Part shown: positions 13,098 through 25,800 of the stretch, piece after piece
Numbering within the stretch: the first letter of the stretch is position 1
Layout of the letters: every line of letters begins with the position of its first letter
Assembly (NCBI GenBank): GCA_036023115.1
Contig: JAYKKT010000090.1
Location: 32,782,001 to 32,846,000, forward strand
Direction of reading: 5' to 3'
Length of the DNA: 64,000 bases
DNA from: Brasenia schreberi
Lineage: Eukaryota; Streptophyta; Magnoliopsida; Nymphaeales; Cabombaceae
Program-made: the position numbers and the translations under genes
Notes under the pieces: generated by a model
What the model was told of the DNA's origin: nothing
What the model saw: the letters and a program-made list of their open reading frames with translations, nothing else
The model's database searches: none

Positions 13098-14040
13098 AAA
13101 CCAGATTTGTTCATTTTTGACATACTCACCTACTCATTAATTAGTATAATTTAAAAATATTTAAAAGTTTTAAAAAAACAAAAGATGATGTGATTAGATT
13201 CATCCTAAAAAATAATGATCGATGATGAATGAATAATCAGTGGTGGACAAGGTCTAATCACTTAGATGAAAATTAGATCGAACCTTGATGGCATTCTGCA
13301 TGTAACAAGATGGTTCTTTATATTTTTTGAGATACTCTTACAACTTTTTAGAAGGTCTTCATGCTCCCTCCAAAACAAAAGAAATGGATGGATATGCATG
13401 TATAGGCATGCAGTATAAAACCACTCATATACTTTTCAATTACTTTGTACAAATGAACAAGTATTTAATTGTTTTATAAATGTGTGAGAAAAAAATACTC
13501 TTCACTGCATTCTAGAATTTCTTCCCCTTTTCCATGGTGATGTTCTTTAATATAAATCAGATTCTTAGATCACAGTTTTGTTTCAGTCTTTTCTCATAAA
13601 CCACAACTTTGTAGCTTCTTGAAAGGTTAACTTTTGTCAAAATTGGTTTTTGAATAAAATTCATAATTTAGAACTCAAAAGCTCAAACCTGTCCAATTTA
13701 GGCCAGTTAACATCAAAGGCATAGGCTTTGTCGATTATAAGGTTCTGGCGACACTTCCAATTGCGTTCACCTCAATAATGGTGACGATTTATAGCCAACC
13801 AAATCGAAATAATGAATTAAGAGGAGAAATATTTGTGAATTTAAATATTAGAAAAGGGCTAGTATCTAATGATGACGAAGGATATCTTAGATATTTGTTA
13901 AAGAGGATTCTACCTTTATCAAAATACACATTCCATCCCATACACAGAAACTCAGTTATTAACACAAGCGTGTTCCTTGGTTATCACTGTTAATACTTGA
14001 TCGTGAGTTTACAAACAAATCTTTAAAACTAGAAACCCTT
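12321..14040. other. Probable leader intron and spacer
   Basis: T-rich, intron-like sequence to about 12.8 kb, then AT-rich spacer containing the CA/TA microsatellite. No coding exon recognised. An open frame at 13778-13993 has no family resemblance I can see. Confidence 0.35.
13003..13093. repeat. Compound (CA)n(TA)n microsatellite
   Basis: An interrupted (CA) run (cacacacacacgtatatatacacacaa, then about 17 CA units) is followed directly by about 14 TA units. Confidence 0.95.
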
Positions 14041-14170
14041 TGCACCACGAGCAGTAACTCAATGTAGAGCACTCTAGCGCTGTTGCTGTTGATGGGTTCG
14101 ACTCCTAAAAGGTGTGCATGTGTGAGTGTTTATATTAGGCATTAGCCTTTTCTTGTAAGAAAAAAAGAAA
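14041..14170 (+). mobile_element. tRNA-derived SINE, family 1 (copy 2)
   Basis: A-box-like AGTAACTCAATGTAGAG at about 14053 and B-box ATGGGTTCGACTCC at about 14093, about 40 bp apart as in tRNA genes. A tail with TTAGGCATTAGCCTTTTCTT and an A-rich end follows. The tail is the one shared by the other family-1 copies. No complete tRNA fold is present, so it is not a tRNA gene. Confidence 0.7.
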
Positions 14171-16840
14171 ACAAAAGAAAAAACTAGAAACCTTTTCCCT
14201 GAGTAATCATCATTCTATCAACATAATTTACTCTTAGGGGCTCAAGTAGATCTCCCTTTCGCAACCATTGCTAAATATCGCCCGCATAAGGCGAAAGGCG
14301 GTGATGTTTGCCCCCCAAGCTACCAAATAACACCCCCCAGGGGATACTTTGCTTAGGATTAGGTTTACTTGCGAGTCCACATCACGTGACGTGGCCCTGC
14401 GGGTTCGCTGGATGATGCTTCCCCCCGCTGAAAGACAAGCGGTGAAGGATGCGAGCGTGGTACAATTCCGGGACGGGCCTGATCCATGTACCTGATTCAA
14501 TTCTGATAACCAAAGGATGTGTTTATACCTGGATGTTGCTGGGGATCATGGATCGGATTGAGACGCTGCGCTGAAACCCGGATCTGAATGTGGATGTCCA
14601 ACAGTCCTGAAGCAGCTTTCGTGTCCGGATTTTGAATCTGAAAATGAATTTGGTGGATATGTCAATGTGGTTCCCCAGAAAAATATTCATGGTTAGCAAC
14701 TTGGATCGTGGTTCAGTTTATTGATTGCATACCCGATAACCTAAGATCCGATTTGCCTGATTGAGACTTATTGGACCAAGTCCAGCCTGTTACCGTAATG
14801 TGTTTTTCTAAATTACTGGGAGTGGGAGTGAAGAATTAAGCTTCAACTGGCAAATTTTTATTTAAATGAGTTATGTTTAAGAAAGATTTTCCTTTCTCAA
14901 GAACGTAATCAACCATGTGATTCTTGTCAACGGTCATGCTTGGTATTTCTTTTTTTTATTATTGTTTTTGCTTTTTCACGCAAAGGTTTGGAAAGATCGC
15001 CATGTGTGGGACCAAGTGACAGCAAACCAACTAGGCCGAGGGCCAGAAGGAAGGAACTGGGCACTTAACAACTTGGATTGCTAGGCAGGTCCGAGCCCAA
15101 TTGCGGCGGGCCCATCAATTTAATTTACCCCTAGAGACAAAGATATTTTTTCTCGTACGAGGGCCTCTTTTGGCTCTTTTTGGATCATCCGACCCAAATC
15201 CACCAAGCTGGCTCATTGGGCCGGGTGGGTCCCAACCCAGAAAAGACTCTTGGCTGGCTTCCTTCGCGAGTTCTGAAGCGTTGGTGCCCACCAGCTGTAG
15301 AGGTAGCGAGTTTGCAGATTTGGTTAGGTGGCTCACAAGGCGTGATTTGTTTTGTCCAAAAAAACGCTCCTATTTTGGCTTCCTTTTTTTCTCTCAGGCA
15401 TTTTATTTCACGGGAAGCCCAGTAACTCACGGTTATGATTTGCCCCCAACGATGGGTTTATGCTAGACGGATAGAACGCAATGGTGTCGAAAAAGCATGT
15501 AAAGTTGCAGCCACTTGCATGTTTGCATACAAGTTGAAATAGAACCTTTAAGTTGAAGCTTTTAAGTTCGACACACAGTCTATTAGTCACCTAATCAATA
15601 AAGCATGTAAAGTAATTTGATTTCGTAAAAGCTGCATAATTTGAACAGGGAACCAATCACTTGCATGTTTGCATTTATTATTATTTGTATGGCATTCTTT
15701 TTTTTTCTGTGTGTGTGTGTGTTTGTGTGCAAGGCAGGGTTAGGCAGATATCCCCCGAAAAGGTCAACGAGTTTTGCTTGTGAGCGTAAGGAGACTACCT
15801 TTGGCTCGTCCCGTATTGGCTAATCAGATGTTAAGAGGCAGGCCAGATAATCTCGCCTTTGCTTTTATAGAGGTCATCAAATTAGGCTTTTTGTGAACTG
15901 ATCAGCTGAGCACGCCTTATCTGAACTTGTGTGTTTAAGCAAAGATAGGAAGTCCGTGACCGTGAGTACTTGCCTACTTTTAACAGTCAAAACTGAAAAG
16001 TTTTCAAAGAAATATGATCGAGTTGGTCCTACTCTTTAGAACAGCAGATCATCCTTTTCTCCATGCATCAGTCTTAAAATATACATACATGTATTCATGT
16101 GTGTGTATATATATAGAGAGAGAGGGAGGTATTATTCTATTTAGTACAATGCTCTCTTATCTAATCACTCAATGCAGACAATTTTCTCATAAAGAACCAT
16201 ACAGATGTAGTCTCCATTCCCAAATAGTCATCTAACTAGCTATTTATATGTTCAAACAAGGATATTCGATTTTATAAGGATTTAAAATTAATGATATTAG
16301 TGTTAGCCTTACCTCATATTATACAGACTCGCGCTTGCTTCATTTGTAAAACGAGGACACTGGAATGTACTGCTGACAGAAATACACGACCCAGCTGATC
16401 TTGTGGGACTAGAAAGGCCTTAGTGAGGGAGCAATTGTCATTATTGTTACTTCTTGCCTTTCCCTCAAAACAGGGGCAGAAACGAGCCACTTTTTTTTAA
16501 CTGCTTTTCGTTTTCTTTCGATTGCTTTTCTGCAGTTGAATGGCGCCACGTGTACAGCCGTTGCCTTCAGTTGCTTTCACCCGGTCGCCTCTCACACCAT
16601 GACATCTTTCTAATCACATTGCAGCTTTCCTTTCTGCATCGCCGTGACAAGCCATCTCTCTCTCTGTGTGAGTGTGGCTGGGGAGATTTCTCCTTTAAAA
16701 AGGCCAAATGGGCGAAGTAAATCTTCATTTGAGTCATTTGACCAAGCGAAGATGGTCATGGCGAGTCGCGCTCGTGAAGATGGTCGATGCTGTTACTTGT
16801 TCGCGGTGAGTGGTTGGTGACCGGTTTTCTCGATTCTGAG
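14171..16840. other. Spacer, then 5' flank of the WVD2-like gene
   Basis: No recognised gene from 14.2 to 16.4 kb. Open frames on opposite strands at 14234-14500 and 15101-15466 have no recognisable domain. About 16450-16840 looks like promoter and leader: a CACGTG G-box at 16547, a TTTAAAAAG TATA-like element at about 16692, and a CT-rich tract. An upstream in-frame ATG lies at 16787. Confidence 0.45.
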
Positions 16841-19800
16841 ATGGCGAGCGATGTGGACAGAGCTTACTGCGAGTGGCCTAATGATGAGCTAGCAGATGGG
16901 GAAGACTCTCAGGTAGCTGACAATTTCCCGACTCAATCTTATGATGGGCAAGCGTTCATGTTATGGTGGACGTGCATCTAATTCGTGCTCCGAACATTGC
17001 CCACACTATTCTCTTCTGTTGGTTTCTAATAATTATGGAGTTCATTTTTTTCAACAAGAGACCTTTTGTGGGGTGTCATTAGTCTAAGGGGAAGCTAGTA
17101 GAAAGGACAAAAGATCATTTGTTAGCGTTACATAGGTCAATCTGCTTGTGTAAAAGTGGAACCTTCTCTTTCGTTTAAAAGTTATGAAGAGCGGCCATTC
17201 TTTTTGAGCTAGAGATGTTCTTTCTCTTGGTGACACTTATTTGCTCGATGTATACAATGGTACACCCTACATTGTTTTCCAACTTAGCATCTATCTCTGG
17301 AGCAGATTCGAAGTTGGTTACTTCCTGCTTAAATTAGCTGAACTCAAGCTCAAGTTGTAGGGTCTCATGTTAAGTGATTGGTAACGGTCTGAGATTGGAA
17401 ACTATGAGGTGATTAGGTTCAATTGTGGCCTTCACTTGCCCTTTTTTACCAGTTCCACATCTGCATGTCCTTGTTATCGCTGTTTATCACTCCCGTAAAT
17501 ATCTAGGCAATCGTTATTTGGTATGAGAGTGAATCGAGTCACTATGATAGGTTAGCCAGAGAATGTTTAAATTTTGATGTGTTTCTCAGAGAAACCGTGT
17601 GACTTAGTATAGGGGATCAATCTCTGATCTTGAGTGCCGAACGATAATTTGCATTTCATGACATAAACAATGTGGTGTTGGATAAATATGTCAGTGTTAC
17701 CAATATGGTCCTGTTTCTTTTGTCCAATTTGATGAAAAATTGGTTTTCTGTATGTGACTCACAGGAAGAATCTGTCTCTGGAATTCTGGATCATGGTTCA
17801 ATATCTTTTGGAAGGTATGAAGCTGAGTCACTTTCATGGGAGAAATGGTCGGTCTTCTCACATAATAGATGTCAAGAGGAACTAGAGAAATTCAAAGCTC
17901 CTGGATTGGTAGCGCAAAAGAAGGCTTATTTTGAAGAGTACTACAGAAAACTTAGAGCTCTTAAGAATTTGCAGCAAGACCAGCAGGATGCACATGGACT
18001 GGAATCATTAGATTCTCCCGACCATCCCAATGGAACTAAATGTCATGTAAATGGCGAAGTTGACTGTCACGAAGATATCAACGTGCAGAACTGTGAACCT
18101 AATGATAACCGTTCCACATGTCCTCACGAAGAACCAGAAAGCTTCTTCAATCATATGTTGAACCAAAGAGATGAATGCCTGAAAAATAGTGAAGTAGTTG
18201 ATGGAACCTTCGACGTTGTGGAAATCCATTTGGCGGACCCAGATCTTGATGAGTCCAGAAGCTGCATAATTGATGACATAGCAATTGAAGACTCCAAGTT
18301 GAGTAGCACTGTTGAAGATACACTCAAGGATCAAGAGGAAATTTCTTTTATCACAGTTGAACCTGCAGTAATTGCTCAATCAGATATTGCACGGCCAAAA
18401 AGTGAGTCGAACACATGTAAAAACACGAAGAGAGATGAAGATCATAAGAAACTTAACAAGATTGAATTGAACATCAAGAGATACAAAGAGAAGACAGCCC
18501 TTCTTAAGGTGCGACAAAGTTCTTTACTGTTTTTCGTGCATGCTTTGTGTGTGTGTCTATGTGAGTGTGTTGCATGCTTAGGTGGCGGAGAGCAAGTATG
18601 TGGGCGCCATGTGAGCGTCTTATTTTCTGCTTATGAAATACATCATCCCACATAATCTAATTTGAGACTACCTGCTTCTCGAAGACTTCTGTTTCAGGTG
18701 GAAATACTAGAAATGTGGGAGCGTTGCATAAGGTACGTACTGGGTATATTATATCAGTTATGCTTTATGATAATGTTGAACGAAACTGAGAGGTTTGTTC
18801 GTTTTACATGATCTACCTAAGAATGCTGCTGCTAAAATTATGGGTCGTCAGAAATTGGAGCCCAAATCCAAGCTTCCAGGTATAGTGCTTAAGGAGCCCA
18901 TTCAAAGAGATAAAGGTGCTCATTCAGTGAATAAACGGATCACTGTGACATCGAGAGCTTCCAAGTCTGCCTCCGCACATGCATTGCTCACCATCACTCG
19001 CTATCCATCATCTTTTGCCTCAAAGCAGATGGGAGCTGCTGCTACTAAAGTTAAAAGCTCCTCATCCATGAATTCTATTGTTAAACCATCAGGGAAGGTT
19101 ACAAAAATAGCAGCTCACAGAAAAGAGGCATTGACATCCCACACACCGGTAATTTCTTGTATCTTTCCTTTTTTGGTTACAATGGGATGCCTAGGCCTAA
19201 AATACACAGACACGCATTAACCCCTCTGGCAATTGAACTCCCATTGTGAGTGGGCGACAGAGAGGCCCACGGTTGAGCTAATGCTCTGGGTGCGGTAACT
19301 TCTTCCATCTTTATTCATAAAAGAATTTTTGTTTGGTTTAATGTCAATATTAATCCTATACAAAGAAAAGGATGAGTTAGTTTTCAACCCGATGTGCTAA
19401 TGGTGTAAAACACAAACCAATACAGTTTCTAAGTTACTGCTACTGCTAAGTCGCTGAAGGTTGGAAGCAGTGGGGGAAATGATTTGGTTAGACGTGTTTC
19501 TAAACTTAGGGTCTCTAATATCATACAAAAAAACTATTAATGCTACAGTTTTGTCATTAGTAATGGATGTGTCAAAATTTTCTCTTGCAGAAAACATCCA
19601 GCGTTATATCAGTTAAGAGCACTATCCAAAAGCCTGCCACAGATACAAAAAGGTTTTATTTTTTTGTACATTCTTTGAATGTTATACCATTTTAACAGTA
19701 ACTAAAGAACTAAAGGTAGAATTGCTGTATTGCTTTTAGGTTGATTGGACTTAAAAGGTTTATTTTGATTTCAGAACTCTTGAAGACAGATCTCAAAAGC

Positions 19801-22800
19801 CAAGAACAACTTATTCGAACATCAATGAAGTTAAGAGGACATCTGCAGTCTGCAGACCAAGGGCCATGTAACAACTAGCTATCACCTAAAGAGCTAGATT
19901 TTATTTTTTTGTCAACCATTTCTGCCACAATATCATGTGTTTTTACAAATTTTTCTCCATGCGATTTGCATATCGAACCTATTTTCTAGCTATAGCGTGA
20001 CTACATAATGAGTTGCATACAACAACAACAACAAAGCCTTTTCCCATACTAGATGGGGTCGGCTACATGGATTCTTTGTTTTCACAGATCCCTATCGTGT
20101 GCCATGGTAGCAGTTAACTCACAATAAGTTAGATCATTCTTTATTGTTTCTTTCTAACACTTTTGTGGTCGTCCTCTACCTCTTTAATACTTTACAAATT
20201 TAGTTTTTCATATCTTCTTTTGATCTTCTTTCTATATGTCCAAACCATCTTAAACGATATTCTCTCATTTTATCCTCTATTGGTGTCACTCCTAATATGT
20301 TTCTAATAACCTCATTATGTATATGGACTTTTCTTGTATGACCACTCATCCATCTCAACATCTTCATTTCTATCACAGACATCTTTTGTACATGTTGATG
20401 ATTAACTGACCAACACTCATAACCATAAAACATGGCAGGCCTAATTGTTGCTCTATAATATTTACCTTTTAACTTTAATGGTATCTTCTTATCACAAAGA
20501 ATACCTGATGCTCCTCTCCATCAATTCTTCCATCAATCTTAAAAATTGACCCTATGTATTTAAAACTTTCCTTTTGGGAGATGCAATGTGTGCCAATTTT
20601 AATTTCTATGTCCTTTGAAGTAACCAAATGATCAAACTTACATTCTATATATTCTTTCGTTGTTCTACTAAGTCAGAGGCCTTTGCTTTCTAATGTTTCT
20701 CTCCATAGTTCTAATTTTCTATTAACTTTTTCCTTAGACTCCTCCACTAACACAATGTCATTTGCAAATAAAATACACCAAGATACTTCATCTTGAATAG
20801 ATTTTGTTAACTCATCAATCACCATTATAAATAAGTATGGACTTAAAGTTGATCTTTGATGTAACCCAATATTAACTTCAAAGAAGTCTGTTATTCCTTC
20901 ATGAGTCCTCACACATGTTTTTACACCATTCTACATGTCTCTTATAAGGTTAATGTTTGTCAATGGGATACCTCTTTTTACCAAAGTTCTCTATAGAACC
21001 TCCCTCGGTACCCTATCATAAGTTTTTTCTAGATCAATAAATATCATGTGAAGGTCTTTCGTTTTTGTTCTAAAATGTTCCATAAGACGTCTCAAAAGGT
21101 GAATCGCTTCAACAGGAGATATGCCTGACATGAATCCAAATTTGTTCTCTATTGTACTTGATACTTGTCTTAACCTACGTTCGATAATTCTTTCCCACAA
21201 TTTCATAGTATCGCTCATTAACTTGATACCTCGATAATTCGCACAATTTTGAATGTCTCTCTTGTTCTTATATATGGGTATAAGTGTACTCGTTCTCCAT
21301 TCCTCGGGCATCTTTTGATTAATCCATATTTCATTAAATAGTCTTGTGAGCCAAGTGATTCCTATTTCTCCTAGTATTTTCCAAACTTCTATAGTAATAT
21401 TGTTTAATCCTACCGATTTACCACCCTTCATATGTTTAAGAGCCTAATTGACTTCATTCTTTTGAATACGTCGGTAGAAATTGTGGTTTATATACTTTTC
21501 TTATTTGGCTAACTCTCCTAAGTTAATACTAACATATTTATTTTCATTAAAAAACTTATAAAAATAGTTTTTTCATCTATTTCTTATATCATCATTTGCC
21601 ACTAGAATTTTTCCATCCTCGTCTTTGATGCATCTAACATAATTAAGATCTTTAGTTCTCTTATCTCTAGCCCTAGCTATCATAAAAATCTCTTTCACCC
21701 TCTTTTGAGTTGAGTTTTTTATATAAGTCCTCCCAAATTTTAGCTTTTGCTTCACTCATGGCCTTTTTCGCTTCCTTCTTTGCTTTCTTATAAGCCTCTA
21801 AAGTTTCACTAGCTTTCTTAACATAATGTAATTTGTAACATGCACTCTTTGCCTTGATTTTATTTTGCACTACTTCACTCCACCACCAAGCTTGTTTTTG
21901 TGCCGGTACACCTCCCTTAGATACACCTAACACATCTTTCATCACTTTTCTAATATGTATAGCCATATTATTCCACATATCACATGGTGTATCAACATAA
22001 TTTCAAACATCTCCTTGAAGGACTTTTTGTTTAAATATATCTTCTTTCTCGCTTTTGAGGTTTCACCATTTAGTCCGAATAGCTCGACGCACTCTTTTCT
22101 TCTTTGTCTATTTTTTTATTTGTAAATCCATAACTAAAAGTCAATGTTGGGTGGTTAAGCTTTCTCCTGAAATTACCTTGCAATCTTTACAACATGCTGT
22201 ACTTTTTTTCTACAAATAAAGTAATCAATTTGTGTTTGTGATAAGCCACTCTTATGAGTAATTAAATGTTTATCTCGTTTTTTGAAGATTGTATTGACTA
22301 TAAAGAGATCAAATGCTATATCAAAATTTAAAATCTCCCTACCTTCCTCATTTATATCCCCAAAATCAAAGTTTCTATGAAAACCTTGATATCGTAATGC
22401 CTCTTTACCGACATGTCCATTTAAGTCTCCTCCTAAACAAATCATCTCCCTTTGTGGAATCTTTTGAATCACCTTATCTAACTCTTTCTAAAAAGTTGTC
22501 TTTATACTATCTTCTAGTCCTACTTGGGGTGCGTAAGTACAAACTATATTCAAAACCTCTACTCCTAACACTAATTTCAACATCATGATTCGGTCACCAT
22601 ATCGTTGTATGTTTACTACACTATCCTTTAAATCTTTATTTATGATAATACCAACTCCGTTTCGAGCCTTTTCTTTACCTGAGTACCATAATTTAAAACC
22701 TATATCATCTATCTCTTTTGCTTTTTTTCCAACCTATTTTGTCTCTTGTAAACATACAATATGAATATTTCTCCGAATCATAGTATCTACCACCTCCATT

Positions 22801-25800
22801 AGCTTATCGGATAATGTTGCGATATTCGAAGGACTAATACGTGGCGAAAGATGTGTTAGGGGTATCTAAGGGAGGTGTACCGGCACAAAAAGAAGCTTGG
22901 TGGTGGAGTGAAGTACATCGAGCTATTCAGACTAAATGGTGGAACCTCAAAAGCGAGAAAGAAGATATATTTAAACAGAAAGTCCTTCAAGGAGATGTTT
23001 GGAATTATGTTGGCACACCCTCTGATATGTGGAACAATATGGCTATACATATTAGGAAAGTGGCGAAAGATGTGTTAGGGGTATCTAAGGGAGGTGTACC
23101 GGCACAAAAAGAAGCTTGGTGGTGGAGTGAAGTAGTACAAAATAAAATCAAGGCAAAGAGGGCATGTTACAAATTACATTATGCTAAGAAAACTAGTGAA
23201 ACTTTAGAAGCTTATAAGAAAGCAAAGAAGAAAGCAAAAAAGGCCATTAGTGAAGCAAAAGCTAAGATTTGGGAGGACTTATATAAAAAACTCAACTCAA
23301 AAGAGGGTGAAAGAGATATTTTTAGGATAGCTAGGGCTAGAGATAAGAAAACTAAAGATCTTAAGTATGTTAGATGCATAAAAGACGAGGATGAAAAAAT
23401 TCTAGTGGCAAATGATGATATAAAAAATAGATGGAAAAACTATTTTTATAATCTTTTTAATGAAAATAAAGATGTTAATATTAGTTTAGGAGATTTAGCC
23501 AAGTCAGAAAAGTATATAAACCACAATTTCTACCGACGTATTCAAAAGAATGAAGTCAAAGAGGCTCTTAAACATATGAAGGGTGGTAAATCGGTAGGAC
23601 CGGATAATATTCCTATAGAAGTTTAGAAAATACTAGGAGAATTAGGAATCACTTGGCTCACAAGACTATTTAATGAAATATGGAAAAACCAAAAGATGCC
23701 CGAGGAATGGAGAGCAAGTACACTTATACCCATATATAAGAACAAGGGAGACATTCAAAATTGTGCGAATTATCGAGGTATCAAGTTAATGAGTCATACT
23801 ATGAAATTATGGGAAAGAATTATCGAACGTAGGTTAAGACAAGTATCAAGTACAACAGAGAACCAATTTGGATTTATGCCAGGTAGATCTACTATTGAAG
23901 CGATTCACCTTTTGAGACGTCTTATGAAACATTTTAGAGCAAAAAAGAAAGACCTTCATATGATATTTATTGATCTAGAAAAAACTTATGATAGGGTACC
24001 GAGGGAGGTTCTTTAGAGAACTTTGGAAAAAAGAGGTATCCCATTGACATATATTAACCTTATAAGAGACATGTATGATGTGCAAAAACATGTGTGAGGA
24101 CTCATGAAGGAACGACAAACTTCTTTGAAGTTAATATTGGGTTACATCAAGGATCAACTTTAAGTCCATACTTATTTATAATGGTGATGGATGAGTTAAC
24201 AAAACATATTCAAGATGAAGTACCTTGGTGTATGTTATTTGCATATGACATTGTATTAGTGGAGGAGTCTAAGGAAAAAGTTAATAGAAAATTGGAACTA
24301 TGGAGAGAAACATTAGAAAGAAAAGGCCTCCGACTTAGTAGAACAAAGACAAAATATATGGAATGTAAGTTTGATCATTTGGCTACTTCAGAGGACATAG
24401 AAATTAAAATTAGCACACATTGCATTTCCCAAAAGGAAAGTTTTAAATACCTAGGGTGAATTTTTCAAAGTGATGGAAGAATTGATGGAGATGTTACACA
24501 TAGAATTAATGCTGGTTGGTTAAAATGGAGAGGAGCATCAGGTATTCTTTGTGATAAGAAGATACCATTAAAATTAAAAGGTAAATATTATAGAGCAGCA
24601 ATTAGGCCTGCCATGTTTTATGGTTCTGAGTGTTGGGCAGTTAATCATCAACATGTACAAAAGATGTCTGTGACAGAAATGAAGATGTTGAGATGGATGA
24701 GTGGTCATACAAGAAAAGACCGTATACATAATGAGGTTATTAGAAACAAATTAGGAGTGGCACCAACAGAGGATAAAATGAGAGAACATCGTTTAAGATG
24801 GTTTCGACATATAGAAAGAAGATCAAAAGAAGAACCTGTAAGAAGGTTAGAAAAACTAAATTTGGAAAGTATTAAAAGAGGTAGAGGACGACCACAAAAG
24901 TGTTGAAAAGAAACAATAAAGAATGATCTAGCTTATTGGGAGTTAACTGCTAACATGGCACATGATAGGGATCAGTGGAAACAAAGAATCCATGTAGCCG
25001 ACGCCATCTAGTATGGGAAAAGGCTTAGTTGTTGTTGTTGTTGTATTCGAAGAACCAATACGAATCTTATTATCTAGGACTAGCTTCCTTACCCCCCATA
25101 TCCGTCCATATTCAAAATGCGGAGACCCTCTCTAAAAATTATTCACTACATTCGGGCGTCAATGTAGTGAGATAAACTTCTTTACCCACACCCGTCGATG
25201 ATGTGGGAACCCTCTCTGCAATTGATTCACTACATTCGTGCGAAAATGTAATGACCCTTGCTTACTTATCACTGCATTCGGGCTCTGCAGCGTGTCGTTG
25301 GGCGGGGACGCCCCAAAACAATGCTCATAATTTTTGTAATCCATGTTATAAAATTCCGATGAAGTTTTACGCTGGTTGTCAGAAGCCTAACATAATGAGT
25401 TGCATAGCTTTACTAATTTATCTCACTTTGTGTTTTTGCATAGTTCCGATAATGATGGCAAGAAATCAAGTCACAGCATGCATGACTATATAAATGCTGT
25501 ACTGTTAAATAAGTAAATAAATGCTGCTCGCGGATCATGCTTGGTTAAATGTTAGTGGTTTATAATATTGGAGTATGTTTCTTGCCAATTGTGGCATCTA
25601 ATAAGCTCTCCTATGCTCTCTGATGAATACAAGGATTTGGGTTATTTTGTAAGACTTGCCCCAGGGTCCACTGGCACTTTTGCTGTTTGATTTACATTTC
25701 CAAAGATCCGTTTACTTACACCAAATTGTGGCCTAATTATATTTTCTGCCTGCTAATTTTTTCAATTCATTTGTGTGAACTTGAAGGGCAGCTCTCAACT

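Larger units (their letters stand above)
20020..25389 (-). mobile_element. RTE-type LINE, near full length, interrupted by a second RTE
   Basis: The element occupies 20020-22841 and resumes at 25063-25389. The 3' end is a (TTG)n tail (caacaacaac on plus at 20020). A perfect 17-bp target duplication, acataatgagttgcata, flanks it (20003-20019 and 25390-25406). It encodes an APE-type endonuclease ([12 protein letters not shown] at about 22.4 kb) and a reverse transcriptase. The catalytic FADD box is changed to FAND (about 20.76 kb), and frames are broken, so it is dead. It lies in an intron of the WVD2-like gene, antisense to it. The extreme 5' end is slightly shorter than in the 59958-63288 copy. 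Confidence 0.92.

Noticed and set aside
14234..14500. 88-codon minus-strand frame, possible protein
   Set aside because: No family recognised, no splice context, and it lies in a spacer. Could be part of an unknown repeat, but I cannot support it as a gene.
20003..25406. LTR retrotransposon
   Set aside because: No LTRs. (TTG)n tail, 17-18 bp duplications, 5' truncation and an APE endonuclease all point to an RTE-type LINE.
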